From: Hyunsoonleella aestuarii
Lineage (GTDB): Bacteria; Bacteroidota; Bacteroidia; Flavobacteriales; Flavobacteriaceae
DNA length: 64,000 nt
NCBI RefSeq assembly: GCF_006148925.1
Contig: NZ_VAWB01000001.1
Span: 316,001-380,000 of the forward strand
Direction: 5' to 3'
Of the stretch, positions 16,808 through 24,781 are shown piece by piece. A model generated the notes under the pieces. It was not told the origin of the DNA. It did no database searches and saw nothing but the letters and a program-made list of their open reading frames with translations. The position numbers were made by a program, and so were the translations under genes. Numbering within the stretch: position 1 is the first letter of the stretch; every line of letters begins with the position of its first letter.

Positions 16808-17449
16808 TTAGTAGCGTTTTCTTTGGCGGTTGGAACTCTTCTTATGTCCACCTTTTTTATTGTTGCTGTACTTGCTTTTTACTCTCATCAAACTTGATGA
16901 TTCTGATAGGTCTTCACTTGAATTTCTTAAATCAATTTTTCCATTCGATAGCTCAAATAAATGACCAAAAATTACAGCATCCTCAACAGTATCTTTATTC
17001 CAGTTTAAAAAACACTTTTTCATATGATTAGCAATAGTATAGGTTAAGGCTTCCTTAAGTTCGCCATCTTCCCATGTATTCGCTACATCGATCATGGTTT
17101 TAATGTTATTACCGTAAAAACGATACTTCGGATGATTTTGTGGGTATTTTAAAGGCTCTGGTGCTTCTTCAAAAAGCTCCTTTGTTGGTTTGGGGTATGG
17201 AGAATCGGCATCCAATTCAAAATTTGACATTATGAATAACTGATCCCATAGTTTATGTTGAAAGTCTGGAACATCTCTTAAATGCGGTTGTAAATTACCC
17301 ATTACAGATATAATCGCCTTAGCTAATTTATTCCGTTCGTCTTTTGTTTCTCTGCTTTTAGCGTGATTAATCATTTTTTGTAAATGACGCCCGTACTCGG
17401 GAATAATTAAATGCTCACGCTCTGTGTTGTATTCTAGATTATCTATCAA
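16808..17449 (-). CDS. DUF4290 domain-containing protein
   Basis: A 213-residue protein matching the Bacteroidota-specific DUF4290 family: N-terminal LEYNTEREHLIIPEYGRHLQ, then HPKYRFYGNNIKTMIDVANTW and NHMKKCFLNWNKDTV. It is predicted to be soluble and mainly helical, with a basic low-complexity C-terminus (KSKYSNNKKGGHKKSSNRQRKRY) that could bind nucleic acid or acidic partners. Function is unknown. It stands directly upstream of murA with a 6-base gap, an arrangement I associate with many Flavobacteriaceae, so a cell-wall or ribosome-linked housekeeping role is conceivable but unproven. Confidence 0.92.
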   Translation of the reverse strand: MIDNLEYNTEREHLIIPEYGRHLQKMINHAKSRETKDERNKLAKAIISVMGNLQPHLRDVPDFQHKLWDQLFIMSNFELDADSPYPKPTKELFEEAPEPLKYPQNHPKYRFYGNNIKTMIDVANTWEDGELKEALTYTIANHMKKCFLNWNKDTVEDAVIFGHLFELSNGKIDLRNSSEDLSESSSLMRVKSKYSNNKKGGHKKSSNRQRKRY

Positions 17450-17515
17450 AATAAATGTGTAGAGTTATATATTTGTGCATGTAGTTGCTATGCTAGCGCA
17501 AAATACAAAAAAAAA

Positions 17516-17809
17516 CTAAAGGCTTATCACACCCTCAACTTTTTCTGTAACTTCTTTATACTTTTCTATAACGGCATCTGGATTTTTCATTTTAACATTT
17601 ATGGAAATGCTTGTATACTTACCGTTTTTTGATTCTTTGGTATTAATAACAGCCCCCATATTATTGAAAAGCGATTCCACTCGTTCAATTTTATTCGAGT
17701 CCGTAGAAACAATAAATTTATAAAGATATTCAGATGGCCATAAAGCTGTATCATACAATTGAGCTCTTAGTTTATTGTAAAATGCCTCTGATTCTGAAGA
17801 AGTACTCAT
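17516..17809 (-). CDS. DUF493 (YbeD-like) family protein
   Basis: A 97-residue small alpha/beta protein. The DUF493 pattern is visible in WPSEYLYKFIVSTDSNKIERVESLFNN and in the strand YTSISINVKMKNPDAVIEKYKEV, with the family's usual length. The fold resembles ACT-like regulatory domains; E. coli YbeD is implicated in lipoate-related regulation, but no role is known in flavobacteria. It precedes DUF4290-murA by 66 bases on the same strand and diverges from the NTPase gene. A -7 promoter element lies 18 bases upstream of its start. Confidence 0.9.
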   Translation of the reverse strand: MSTSSESEAFYNKLRAQLYDTALWPSEYLYKFIVSTDSNKIERVESLFNNMGAVINTKESKNGKYTSISINVKMKNPDAVIEKYKEVTEKVEGVISL

Positions 17810-17826
17810 AGTCTAATTTTAAGCCA

Positions 17827-17834
17827 CAAATATA
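17827..17834 (-). promoter_or_regulatory. TATATTTG -7 promoter element for the DUF493 gene
   Basis: On the minus strand the octamer TATATTTG (TAnnTTTG consensus of Bacteroidota) ends 18 bases upstream of the DUF493 start codon. No TTG is found at the right distance for a -33 element, so the match rests on the -7 box alone. It could drive the DUF493-DUF4290-murA run. Confidence 0.5.
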
Positions 17835-17897
17835 CAGTTTCCTTTCTATTTTTTTTATACCAGTTAAATTCCGATTTTTACGGCAAATATTGCAGAA

Positions 17898-18452
17898 TTG
17901 AAAACGAAAAAGATTGTAATTAGTGGTAGTGCAGGCACAGGTAAAACTTCGGTTATTAATGCCTTAAACACAAAAGGTTTTTATTGTTTTGAAGAAGTTA
18001 TTAGATCTTTAACTTCAGAACTTACAAAAGAAGTGGACACGGTGAATCAAATTTCAAATCCCATTGTTTTTGCAAAAGACCCTCTTGACTTTAACATGCG
18101 ACTTTTAAAAGGCAGAATTAATCAATTTAAAGAAGGAAGTTTGTTAAATGAAGCACTATGTTTTTTTGATCGTGGCATACCAGATGTTTTGGCTTACATG
18201 GATTTTTTTAATCAGAAATATGATGCATTATTTACAGACGCATGCAACGAACATGTTTACACCAATGTTTTCATTCTCCCCCCTTGGAAAGCTATCTATA
18301 AAACCGATAGCGCCCGATTTGAAAGTTTCGATGAAGTTTTAAAAATTCATAACCATTTAAGCGATACTTATAAAAAGTTTGGTTATAATGTTATTGAGGT
18401 TCCTTTTGGCACTATTGCCGAACGTACCGATTTCATTTTAAAAAATATTTAG
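17898..18452 (+). CDS. AAA-type small NTPase
   Basis: A 184-residue P-loop protein starting at TTG 17898, the only start-like codon before the Walker A motif GSAGTGKTS (about 10-18). Further features are FEEVIRSLTSEL and FFDRGIPDVLAYMDFF, which place it with the small AAA_28-like NTPases resembling nucleoside kinases. The catalytic substrate is unknown. It is followed by recQ after 6 bases, so the pair is probably transcribed together; a nucleotide-metabolism or repair link is possible. The protein ends at ILKNI with no further domain. Confidence 0.85.
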   Translation: MKTKKIVISGSAGTGKTSVINALNTKGFYCFEEVIRSLTSELTKEVDTVNQISNPIVFAKDPLDFNMRLLKGRINQFKEGSLLNEALCFFDRGIPDVLAYMDFFNQKYDALFTDACNEHVYTNVFILPPWKAIYKTDSARFESFDEVLKIHNHLSDTYKKFGYNVIEVPFGTIAERTDFILKNI

Positions 18453-18458
18453 GACCTA

Positions 18459-20363
18459 TTGTCACATCCTTTAAACATACTGGAACGCTATTGGAAGTTT
18501 ACATCTTTTAGACCGCAACAAGAACCTATAATAAATGCGGTTATTGAAGGTGAAGACACTTTTGCATTACTTCCTACTGGCGGTGGAAAATCGTTATGTT
18601 TTCAAATACCGGCATTAGCAAAGGAAGGCATCTGCGTTGTAATATCGCCATTAGTTGCATTAATGAAAGATCAGGTTAAAGCACTTAATGATAAGGGTAT
18701 AAAAGCCATGGCGCTTACCAGTGGTATTTCATATAACGAATTAGATACGTTATTGGATAATTGCATTTATGGAAATTACAAATTCCTATACTTATCGCCA
18801 GAACGCTTACAACAAGAATTAGTGCAAGACCGTATTCGACAGATGCCTGTAAATTTAATAGCTGTAGATGAAGCTCATTGCATATCTCAATGGGGTAACG
18901 ATTTTAGACCAGCCTATAAAAACATTAGGCTTTTAAGGCAACTACAACCGTCTGTAAATGTAATTGCTCTAACAGCATCAGCGAGATGGAACATTATTAA
19001 AGACATCACTGAAGAACTCGACTTTATTCAACCAAAGATCTTCAAACAATCTTTCTACAGATCAAATCTGGCTTACATGGTTTTTCATGAAAATGATAAA
19101 TATTATCGCATTGAAATCATCTTAAAAAAATATAAAGCATCCTCTATTATTTATGTTAGAAACAGAAAGTTAACTATCGATTTATCAACCTTTCTTAATT
19201 CAAAAAATATTTCTGCTACATTTTATCACGGCGGTCTGTCAAACGATGAAAAGGACACCAACATGTCCAAATGGCTCAATAATCAAACTCAGGTTATGGT
19301 TGCTACAAATGCTTTTGGAATGGGGATTGACAAACCAGATGTAAAAACGGTTATTCACATCAATCTACCCGAAAGCTTAGAAAGTTATTTTCAAGAAGCC
19401 GGTAGAGCAGGAAGAGATGGAAATAAGGCTTTTGCCATTCTCTTGAAAAATAATAGTGATGAAGTATTAGTCAAAAATCAATTTTTAAAAATTTTACCAT
19501 CGGTGGAATTTGTAAAACAAGTGTATCGAAAATTAAGTAGTTATTTCCAAATCTCATATGGTGAAGGCCCTTATTCAATACACGACTTTAACTTTAATGA
19601 TTTTTGCAAGACCTACAAATTTCCATCTGTATTAACCTATAACACGTTATTATTGTTAGACAGAAACAGCATTATTAGCCTATCTAAACAGTTTAAAAAT
19701 AACGTTACGGTACAGTTTATAATATCTAGCGCATCCCTTTTTAATTATTTAGAAACGCATCAGAATTTGGTGCTTATTGTTAAGTCTATGCTTCGTATTT
19801 ATGGCGGTATTTTTGATCACAAAACCAAGATAAATATGGATAAAGTAGCTGAAAAAGCGTCTACATCGGAATCCGATGTTATTAAAACATTGCAACAATT
19901 AGAACGTGACAATATTATTGATTTTCAGTTTTCAAAGACCGATGCTCAAATCACATTCATACAACCTCGTGAGGACGATAAAACTATTAACCGGATTGCC
20001 ACAGTAATTGAACAACAAAATCAGCTTAAACAAGAACAGGTTAAAGCCATACTTGACTATACCGAAAACAACATTGTTTGTAAAAGCATTCAATTACTTA
20101 AATATTTTGGTGAAGAAAACATAAAGTCTTGTGGTATATGCTCGGTTTGTTTAGAAACGAAAAAAAACACCAAGACAACCAATATAAATTCTGTAAAAAA
20201 GTGTATCATAGAATTATTGGAGACTAAAGATTTTTCATCAAGAGATCTAGTTTCCAACTTAGACTATTCAGAAAAAGAGATTATGGATACACTTGCTTTG
20301 TTATTAGAACACAATATTATAAGCTTAACTAAAACAAACACATATAAATTAAGTCATTTATGA
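18459..20363 (+). CDS. recQ: RecQ-family ATP-dependent DNA helicase (short form)
   Basis: A 634-residue SF2 helicase with TTG start at 18459. Motif I is LLPTGGGKSLCFQ (37-49), motif II DEAHCISQWG (137-146), and motif VI is in YFQEAGRAGRDG. The zinc-binding region of the RQC part is seen as CKSIQLLKYFG and SCGICSVC. After it there is a winged-helix-like end but no clear HRDC domain, making this the shorter RecQ type common in Bacteroidota. It unwinds DNA 3' to 5' in recombination and repair. Its last 4 bases overlap the fmt start. Confidence 0.94.
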   Translation: MSHPLNILERYWKFTSFRPQQEPIINAVIEGEDTFALLPTGGGKSLCFQIPALAKEGICVVISPLVALMKDQVKALNDKGIKAMALTSGISYNELDTLLDNCIYGNYKFLYLSPERLQQELVQDRIRQMPVNLIAVDEAHCISQWGNDFRPAYKNIRLLRQLQPSVNVIALTASARWNIIKDITEELDFIQPKIFKQSFYRSNLAYMVFHENDKYYRIEIILKKYKASSIIYVRNRKLTIDLSTFLNSKNISATFYHGGLSNDEKDTNMSKWLNNQTQVMVATNAFGMGIDKPDVKTVIHINLPESLESYFQEAGRAGRDGNKAFAILLKNNSDEVLVKNQFLKILPSVEFVKQVYRKLSSYFQISYGEGPYSIHDFNFNDFCKTYKFPSVLTYNTLLLLDRNSIISLSKQFKNNVTVQFIISSASLFNYLETHQNLVLIVKSMLRIYGGIFDHKTKINMDKVAEKASTSESDVIKTLQQLERDNIIDFQFSKTDAQITFIQPREDDKTINRIATVIEQQNQLKQEQVKAILDYTENNIVCKSIQLLKYFGEENIKSCGICSVCLETKKNTKTTNINSVKKCIIELLETKDFSSRDLVSNLDYSEKEIMDTLALLLEHNIISLTKTNTYKLSHL

Positions 20364-21307
20364 ACGATTTAAGAATTGTATTTATGGGCACCCCTGATTT
20401 TGCAGTTAACACCTTAAAAGTGTTGGTTGAGAATCAATATAATATTGTTGGGGTTATTACTGCACCAGATAAACCTGCTGGTCGAGGACGCAAATTACAT
20501 GAGAGTGAGGTAAAGCGATATGCTAAATCACAAAACTTAAACATTTTGCAACCTACAAACTTAAAGAGCGAAGATTTCTTGAAAGTTTTAAAAGATTTAA
20601 AAGCAAACCTTCAAATAGTTGTAGCTTTTAGAATGTTGCCAAAGGTTGTTTGGCAAATGCCGGAGTATGGTACATTTAATTTGCATGCCTCATTACTACC
20701 AAATTACCGCGGTGCTGCTCCAATAAATTGGGCGATTATTAATGGTGAAACAAAAACAGGAGTTACTACGTTTTTTATAGATGATAAAATTGACACTGGA
20801 GAAATGATTCTTCAAGAAGAAATACCAATTGATCAAGAAGAGGATGCTGGTAGTCTTCATGATAAATTAATGACATTAGGTAGTAATCTTGTTTTGAAAA
20901 CAGTTAATCTTATAAAAGAAGGTGAAGTTAAAACAACTCCCCAGCCAGATACTAGAAATTTAAAAACAGCATATAAACTTAATCGAGATAATTGCAGAAT
21001 TGATTGGACAGATACTATCGACAATATATATAATAAGATTCGTGGATTAAGTCCCTATCCGTCAGCATATACCACTTTAATTAACGGTGATGACCATTTT
21101 GACATTAAAGTTTATAGAGCAGAAAAGGAGTTTTCGAAACATGATTTACCCTCTGGAAGCATTATAGCTACCAAAAAAGATTTAAGAGTTGCAGTATCAA
21201 AAGGGTACATTAAATTAACCGAAATTAAACTTCCAGGAAAACGTAAAATGGATATTCAAGCACTTTTAAATGGATATCGATTTGATTCTAATGCTAAAGT
21301 TCGCTAA
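20360..21307 (+). CDS. fmt: Methionyl-tRNA formyltransferase
   Basis: A 315-residue enzyme that formylates initiator Met-tRNA using 10-formyl-THF. N-terminal MGTPDFAVNTLKVL and the catalytic stretch HASLLPNYRGAAPINWAIINGE with the downstream ITAPDKPAGRGRK are diagnostic, and the C-terminal anticodon-arm-binding domain (IRGLSPYPSAYT) is present. Length is typical. The start lies inside recQ, so translation is coupled. It uses the product of fhs in this same window, although the two genes are not in one operon. Confidence 0.97.
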   Translation: MNDLRIVFMGTPDFAVNTLKVLVENQYNIVGVITAPDKPAGRGRKLHESEVKRYAKSQNLNILQPTNLKSEDFLKVLKDLKANLQIVVAFRMLPKVVWQMPEYGTFNLHASLLPNYRGAAPINWAIINGETKTGVTTFFIDDKIDTGEMILQEEIPIDQEEDAGSLHDKLMTLGSNLVLKTVNLIKEGEVKTTPQPDTRNLKTAYKLNRDNCRIDWTDTIDNIYNKIRGLSPYPSAYTTLINGDDHFDIKVYRAEKEFSKHDLPSGSIIATKKDLRVAVSKGYIKLTEIKLPGKRKMDIQALLNGYRFDSNAKVR

Positions 21308-21411
21308 ACCCTTATTAATACTGATATCACGAAAACATCGACCAAAGACTCTTTCTTTATTAACAAATAGACGAAGTTATCAACAATAGCGGGTATTTCC
21401 CTTGCTATTAC

Positions 21412-21441
21412 TTGCATGGTTGCATAATCCGTATAAATTTG
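21412..21441 (+). promoter_or_regulatory. Bacteroidota promoter for the HU gene
   Basis: TTG (21412-21414), a 19-base spacer, then TAAATTTG (21434-21441) match the Bacteroidota -33/-7 consensus. The start codon of the HU gene follows 54 bases later, leaving an AT-rich untranslated leader. The 188-base gap before this gene otherwise shows no ORF. Confidence 0.7.
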
Positions 21442-21495
21442 TAGAGGATTTAACAAAAATGTTTAACCAATTTATTAATAATTAAAATTTATATT

Positions 21496-21768
21496 ATGAA
21501 CAAAACAGATTTAATCGACGCAATGGCAGAACACGCAGGAATTACTAAAGCTGCTGCAAAAAAAGCTTTAGAGTGTGCTCTTATTGAAATTGAAGGAGCT
21601 TTACAAAAAGGTAATAGAGTTTCTTTAGTAGGGTTCGGTTCTTGGTCAGTTTCTAAAAGAGCTGCAAGAGAAGGAAGAAACCCTCAAACTGGTGAAACTA
21701 TCAAAATAAAGGCTAAAAAAGTGGTTAAGTTTAAAGCTGGTTCAGATTTATCAAGCGCAGTAAACTAA
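21496..21768 (+). CDS. HU-family DNA-binding protein
   Basis: A 90-residue histone-like protein. The full HU pattern is present: MNKTDLIDAMAEHAGITKAAA, then VSLVGFGSWSVSKRAAREGRNPQTGETI (the DNA-embracing arm with the RNP motif), and IKAKKVVKFKAGSDL. It binds and bends DNA as a dimer and shapes the nucleoid. It is a single-gene unit with its own promoter and a strong terminator, as expected for an abundant protein. Confidence 0.97.
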   Translation: MNKTDLIDAMAEHAGITKAAAKKALECALIEIEGALQKGNRVSLVGFGSWSVSKRAAREGRNPQTGETIKIKAKKVVKFKAGSDLSSAVN

Positions 21769-21790
21769 TTTACTTCCTAAATATTTTAGA

Positions 21791-21817
21791 AAGCCTTCAT
21801 ATTTTGAAGGCTTTTTT
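21791..21817 (+). terminator. Intrinsic terminator of the HU gene
   Basis: A 9-bp stem AAGCCTTCA / TGAAGGCTT with a short loop is followed by a run of T up to 21817. It lies 22 bases after the HU stop. Confidence 0.9.
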
Positions 21818-21887
21818 ATTTAATAAATGTTGAAGTTGCATGTTTAATTAAAAAATCTTAGATTTAATTACTAATTTCTCATATTTA

Positions 21888-22448
21888 ATGATAACCACAA
21901 AACCAAAAAAAGGCGATCTTTTAATCGCGGAACCAGCGATAATCGGTGATGTTTCGTTTAATCGCTCTATTGTTTTATTGGCAGATCATAATTCGGATGG
22001 ATCTATTGGTTTTATTCTTAACAAACCATTGGAATATAATATTAATGACTTAGTACCGGAAATAGAAGCTAATTATAAAGTTTATAATGGTGGACCTGTG
22101 GAGCAGGATAATTTATATTTTATTCATAAGGTTCCTGAGTTGATTCCTAATAGTATCGAAATATCATTAGGCATATTTTGGGGTGGTGATTTTTCAAAAG
22201 TTTCAGAGTTGATTGCTACGAAGACTATCAAAGAAAATGATATAAGGTTTTTTCTTGGTTATTCTGGATGGGATTCTAACCAATTAGAAAGTGAATTAAA
22301 AGCAAACTCATGGTTGGTTTCTGAAAATATTTATGAAAAGAACATCATTGAAAAGGACTACGAAACGTTTTGGAAAGAAAAAATGCTAGAACTTGGCGGT
22401 GAATATAGCATTTGGTCCAATGCTCCTGAAAACCCAAGCTACAACTAG
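21888..22448 (+). CDS. YqgE/AlgH family protein
   Basis: A 186-residue member of the YqgE/AlgH family (DUF179). Typical blocks are KGDLLIAEPAIIGDVSFNRS, the conserved ADHNSDGSIGFILNKPLE and YNGGPVEQDNLYFIH, and FFLGYSGWDSNQLESEL. Its biochemical role is unknown; homologues have been linked to alginate regulation and to pilus-like functions without mechanism. Size matches the family. Its stop overlaps that of the convergent aminotransferase by 4 bases. Confidence 0.94.
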   Translation: MITTKPKKGDLLIAEPAIIGDVSFNRSIVLLADHNSDGSIGFILNKPLEYNINDLVPEIEANYKVYNGGPVEQDNLYFIHKVPELIPNSIEISLGIFWGGDFSKVSELIATKTIKENDIRFFLGYSGWDSNQLESELKANSWLVSENIYEKNIIEKDYETFWKEKMLELGGEYSIWSNAPENPSYN

Positions 22449-23287
22449 CCCAATCTTACTTTTACATTCAATTTTTGCAGCAATTCTTTAGATACTTCTT
22501 GGGAAAATTGTTTCTTTCTGTAATTTGTGATAGGTTGAATCCCAACAATAACATTTGTTATAAATAACTCATCTGCTTTTTGAAGTTCAAATGGCGAAAT
22601 AGATGCTTCCTCAAATTGATAATCAGGAATATGTTTTAAAATTTCAATAATTTGTTTCCGCATAACACCTTTTAAACAGCCGTCACTTAAAGGCGGTGTT
22701 TTAATAATATTATCCTTTACCAAAAAAACATTTCCATTAAGTGCTTCAACAACTTTTTTATCAGTATTTAAAATCAAACAATTATTCAAGTTATTTTCCT
22801 TAGCATAAACACTACCAACAACATTTAACACTTTATTGTTAGTTTTTAATGTAGACAGTAAACTTGGTGAAACGTAATAATCTTTGAAAAGATCAACAAC
22901 ATAATTCTCGTTAACATGTAAATAATAGTCGGAATCAATTGCCTTAGCAGAAATTACAAAGTTAACATCGTTAGATTCTGGCAAATATAATCCGCCTTCA
23001 ATTCTATGCACTAGTATCTTTATTCGTGCAGATGCATTATTTAATTGATTTGCGGTTAATGTATTCTGAATTTGTTCTTCAAGAAATTCCATGGTAAAAT
23101 TCATTGGAATCTCCATACGCATAATACGCATGGAAGCCATTAACCTAAAGTAATGGTCCTCCCAAAAAAAGAGCTTTCCATGAACCGCTTTTATCGTTTC
23201 AAACAAAGCATCGCCATAGGTATATCCTCTATTTTCTATTGATAAAATCTCTTTGTTTTCTTGAATATTCCCGTTAAAATTTATCAT
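22445..23287 (-). CDS. Class IV PLP-dependent aminotransferase (aminodeoxychorismate lyase-like)
   Basis: A 280-residue fold-type IV PLP protein. The N-terminal ENRGYTYGDALFETIKAVHG, the phosphate-binding region and LLSTLKTNNKVLNVVGSVYAKE with the Schiff-base Lys, followed by CLILNTDKKVVEALNGNVF, place it with aminodeoxychorismate lyase and branched-chain/D-amino acid aminotransferases. In Flavobacteriaceae such proteins are often annotated as PabC-like, which would make it a folate pathway enzyme, but reading cannot separate the alternatives. Its start codon directly follows a hairpin with a T run, an unusual arrangement described separately. Confidence 0.87.
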   Translation of the reverse strand: MINFNGNIQENKEILSIENRGYTYGDALFETIKAVHGKLFFWEDHYFRLMASMRIMRMEIPMNFTMEFLEEQIQNTLTANQLNNASARIKILVHRIEGGLYLPESNDVNFVISAKAIDSDYYLHVNENYVVDLFKDYYVSPSLLSTLKTNNKVLNVVGSVYAKENNLNNCLILNTDKKVVEALNGNVFLVKDNIIKTPPLSDGCLKGVMRKQIIEILKHIPDYQFEEASISPFELQKADELFITNVIVGIQPITNYRKKQFSQEVSKELLQKLNVKVRLG

Positions 23288-23322
23288 AAAAAAAATCCCG
23301 CTGTTTTAGCGGGACAAATATA
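23288..23322 (-). terminator. Terminator of the START-like gene overlapping a promoter
   Basis: Read on the minus strand, TCCCGCT-AAAAC-AGCGGGA is a 7-bp GC-rich hairpin followed by an unbroken run of eight T that ends at the ATG of the aminotransferase gene. Just upstream (23315-23322) the minus strand reads TATATTTG, a perfect -7 promoter element. A transcript begun from it would start inside the hairpin, so only read-through RNA from the START-like gene could fold it. Confidence 0.75.
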
Positions 23323-23342
23323 ATTTAAAATGTATTATAAAA

Positions 23343-23735
23343 TTAAACTGAACCTAATACCTGTTTTAAATCTGAAATTTGATTATCCCAAAGCATTTTA
23401 GCCTCATCAACTTCATCTTCTTCAGCAAAATCAGTGACCATTAGAGATACATCTTTAGTAATTTCATCAACTTGAATACGAATTTCAAAATAACATGACA
23501 GGTTTTCTTCTTCATCTTCTAGCCATCTAAATTTAACACGTTCACCACTTTTTTTACTTAATAACTTTGCTTGTTCTTCACTATCATCCCAAATAAAAGT
23601 AAATAATTCGCCCCTTGAATTTACATTATCTGAAAACCACTCAGATAAACCAGACGGTGTCGATATATACTGATACAACAACTGTGGTGAAGCATGAATA
23701 GGAAACTCTATTTCAAATTTAACTTTATCTTCCAT
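23343..23735 (-). CDS. START-like domain-containing protein
   Basis: A 130-residue protein of the START-like (AHSA1-related SRPBCC) family found throughout Bacteroidota. The typical N-terminus VKFEIEFPIHASPQLLYQYIS is followed by PSGLSEWFSDNV and FTFIWDDSEEQAKLLSKK, and the acidic C-terminal region FAEEDEVDEAKMLWDNQIS. It is a soluble helix-grip fold and the ligand is unknown. The gene stands alone, with a strong terminator 29 bases beyond its stop; the tRNA diverges upstream. Confidence 0.9.
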   Translation of the reverse strand: MEDKVKFEIEFPIHASPQLLYQYISTPSGLSEWFSDNVNSRGELFTFIWDDSEEQAKLLSKKSGERVKFRWLEDEEENLSCYFEIRIQVDEITKDVSLMVTDFAEEDEVDEAKMLWDNQISDLKQVLGSV

Positions 23736-23823
23736 AAGTAAACATTAAATATATGATGCTCAATATATACATTAATTGATAAGTTTTACAACTATTTTTA
23801 ATAATATTTTACTAAACTAATAT

Positions 23824-23853
23824 TTGTAGGCATTAATATTGTTTTTATATTTG
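23824..23853 (+). promoter_or_regulatory. Bacteroidota promoter for the tRNA gene
   Basis: TTG (23824-23826), a 19-base spacer and the perfect -7 element TATATTTG (23846-23853) precede the tRNA by 14 bases. The rest of the gap from 23736 is AT-rich without an ORF. Confidence 0.75.
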
Positions 23854-23867
23854 CAGCCTCAATTTAC

Positions 23868-23941
23868 GGCGAGGTAGCTCAGTTGGTTAGAGCGTCGGAT
23901 TCATAACCCGGAGGTCGGGGGATCGTGCCCCCCTCTCGCTA
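23868..23941 (+). tRNA. tRNA with CAT anticodon (tRNA-Met type)
   Basis: A 74-base cloverleaf with anticodon CAT at 23902-23904 in the loop TTCATAA. The acceptor stem GGCGAGG pairs with TCTCGCT with G-T pairs at 1-72 and 7-66. The D arm is GCTC/GAGC with the loop AGTTGGTTA, the T stem is five G-C pairs and the discriminator is A; CCA is not encoded. The D arm (C11-G24) is elongator-like, while the anticodon arm, with CATAACCCG, resembles bacterial initiators and has an A-C mismatch at 31-39. The T loop reads ATCGTGC instead of the usual TTCRANY. Elongator Met, initiator Met and Ile2 cannot be fully separated by eye. Confidence 0.88.
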
Positions 23942-23947
23942 CTAAAT

Positions 23948-23982
23948 AAAAAAACCCAAGATTAAATTTCATGGGTTTTTTT
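23948..23982 (+). terminator. Bidirectional terminator after the tRNA
   Basis: AAAAAAACCCA and TGGGTTTTTTT form an inverted repeat with a 13-base loop. The T run on one strand ends the tRNA transcript and that on the other can end the ion-channel transcript arriving from the right. Confidence 0.8.
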
Positions 23983-24035
23983 ATTGGTTTAAACCTAGCT
24001 TACTTAATGAGCTAAACCAAAACAATACTAATTAA

Positions 24036-24752
24036 TTATTCATCTTGTTTTTTATCAACTGACTTTGTCAATGCCGATGAGATTATTCCCGTTGGAATTG
24101 CCACAATACCTAAACCTATCATGAGAATAAAGAAAGTAAAAACTTTCCCTCCTACTGTTATAGGATAAACATCGCCATAACCAACTGTTGTTAGGGTAAT
24201 TATAGCCCACCACAAACTATCAAATATGGAAGTGAAATGTTCTGGTTGTGCTTGATTTTCAAAATAATATATGCCAACCGCAGAAAAATAAATCAGTATC
24301 AAAGTTATGAATAAGAAAAGTAAGATTTCTTCCTTAGCTGATTTTATAGCACGCGTAAAATGATTCATGGCTCTGTTATAGCGCACTAACTTCAAAATTC
24401 TAAATAACCTTAAAAATCGGAGTGCTCTTAAAGATCTTAAATCAACTCCAAAAGAAAGATAAAATGGTAAAATAGCCAGTAAGTCTATAATCCCAAAAAA
24501 ACTAAAAACAAATTTTGGCTTACTATCGGCTACATAAATTCTTAATATATATTCAATACTAAAAACAATAACACTAAACCACTCAATTACCTTCAGAACA
24601 ATACGTGTTCTTGGTTTTAAGTTTGGAATGGTTTCAATTGAAAAAGTAATAACAGATAATAAAATTAATGCTTGAATAAAAAACCCGAAGCTACTACTAA
24701 CTTTATTATCATTAATTTCTACAATACTCTTAATGCGCTCTTTCATAAGCAA
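24036..24752 (-). CDS. Voltage-gated-type potassium channel / ion transporter
   Basis: A 238-residue six-helix cation channel subunit. Hydrophobic segments S1-S3 span about 20-100. S4 (107-124) carries Arg or Lys at every third position (RSLRALRFLRLFRILKLVR), which is the voltage sensor. S5, a pore loop and S6 follow, with the selectivity filter TVGYGD at 189-194, typical of K+ channels. It would form tetramers in the inner membrane. The polar N-terminus has no cytoplasmic regulatory domain, and the C-terminus ends soon after S6. It starts 29 bases after the obgE stop and is probably co-transcribed with it. Confidence 0.93.
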   Translation of the reverse strand: MLMKERIKSIVEINDNKVSSSFGFFIQALILLSVITFSIETIPNLKPRTRIVLKVIEWFSVIVFSIEYILRIYVADSKPKFVFSFFGIIDLLAILPFYLSFGVDLRSLRALRFLRLFRILKLVRYNRAMNHFTRAIKSAKEEILLFLFITLILIYFSAVGIYYFENQAQPEHFTSIFDSLWWAIITLTTVGYGDVYPITVGGKVFTFFILMIGLGIVAIPTGIISSALTKSVDKKQDE

Positions 24753-24781
24753 ATCAGGTTAAGAAGTACAAAAAATTAAAT

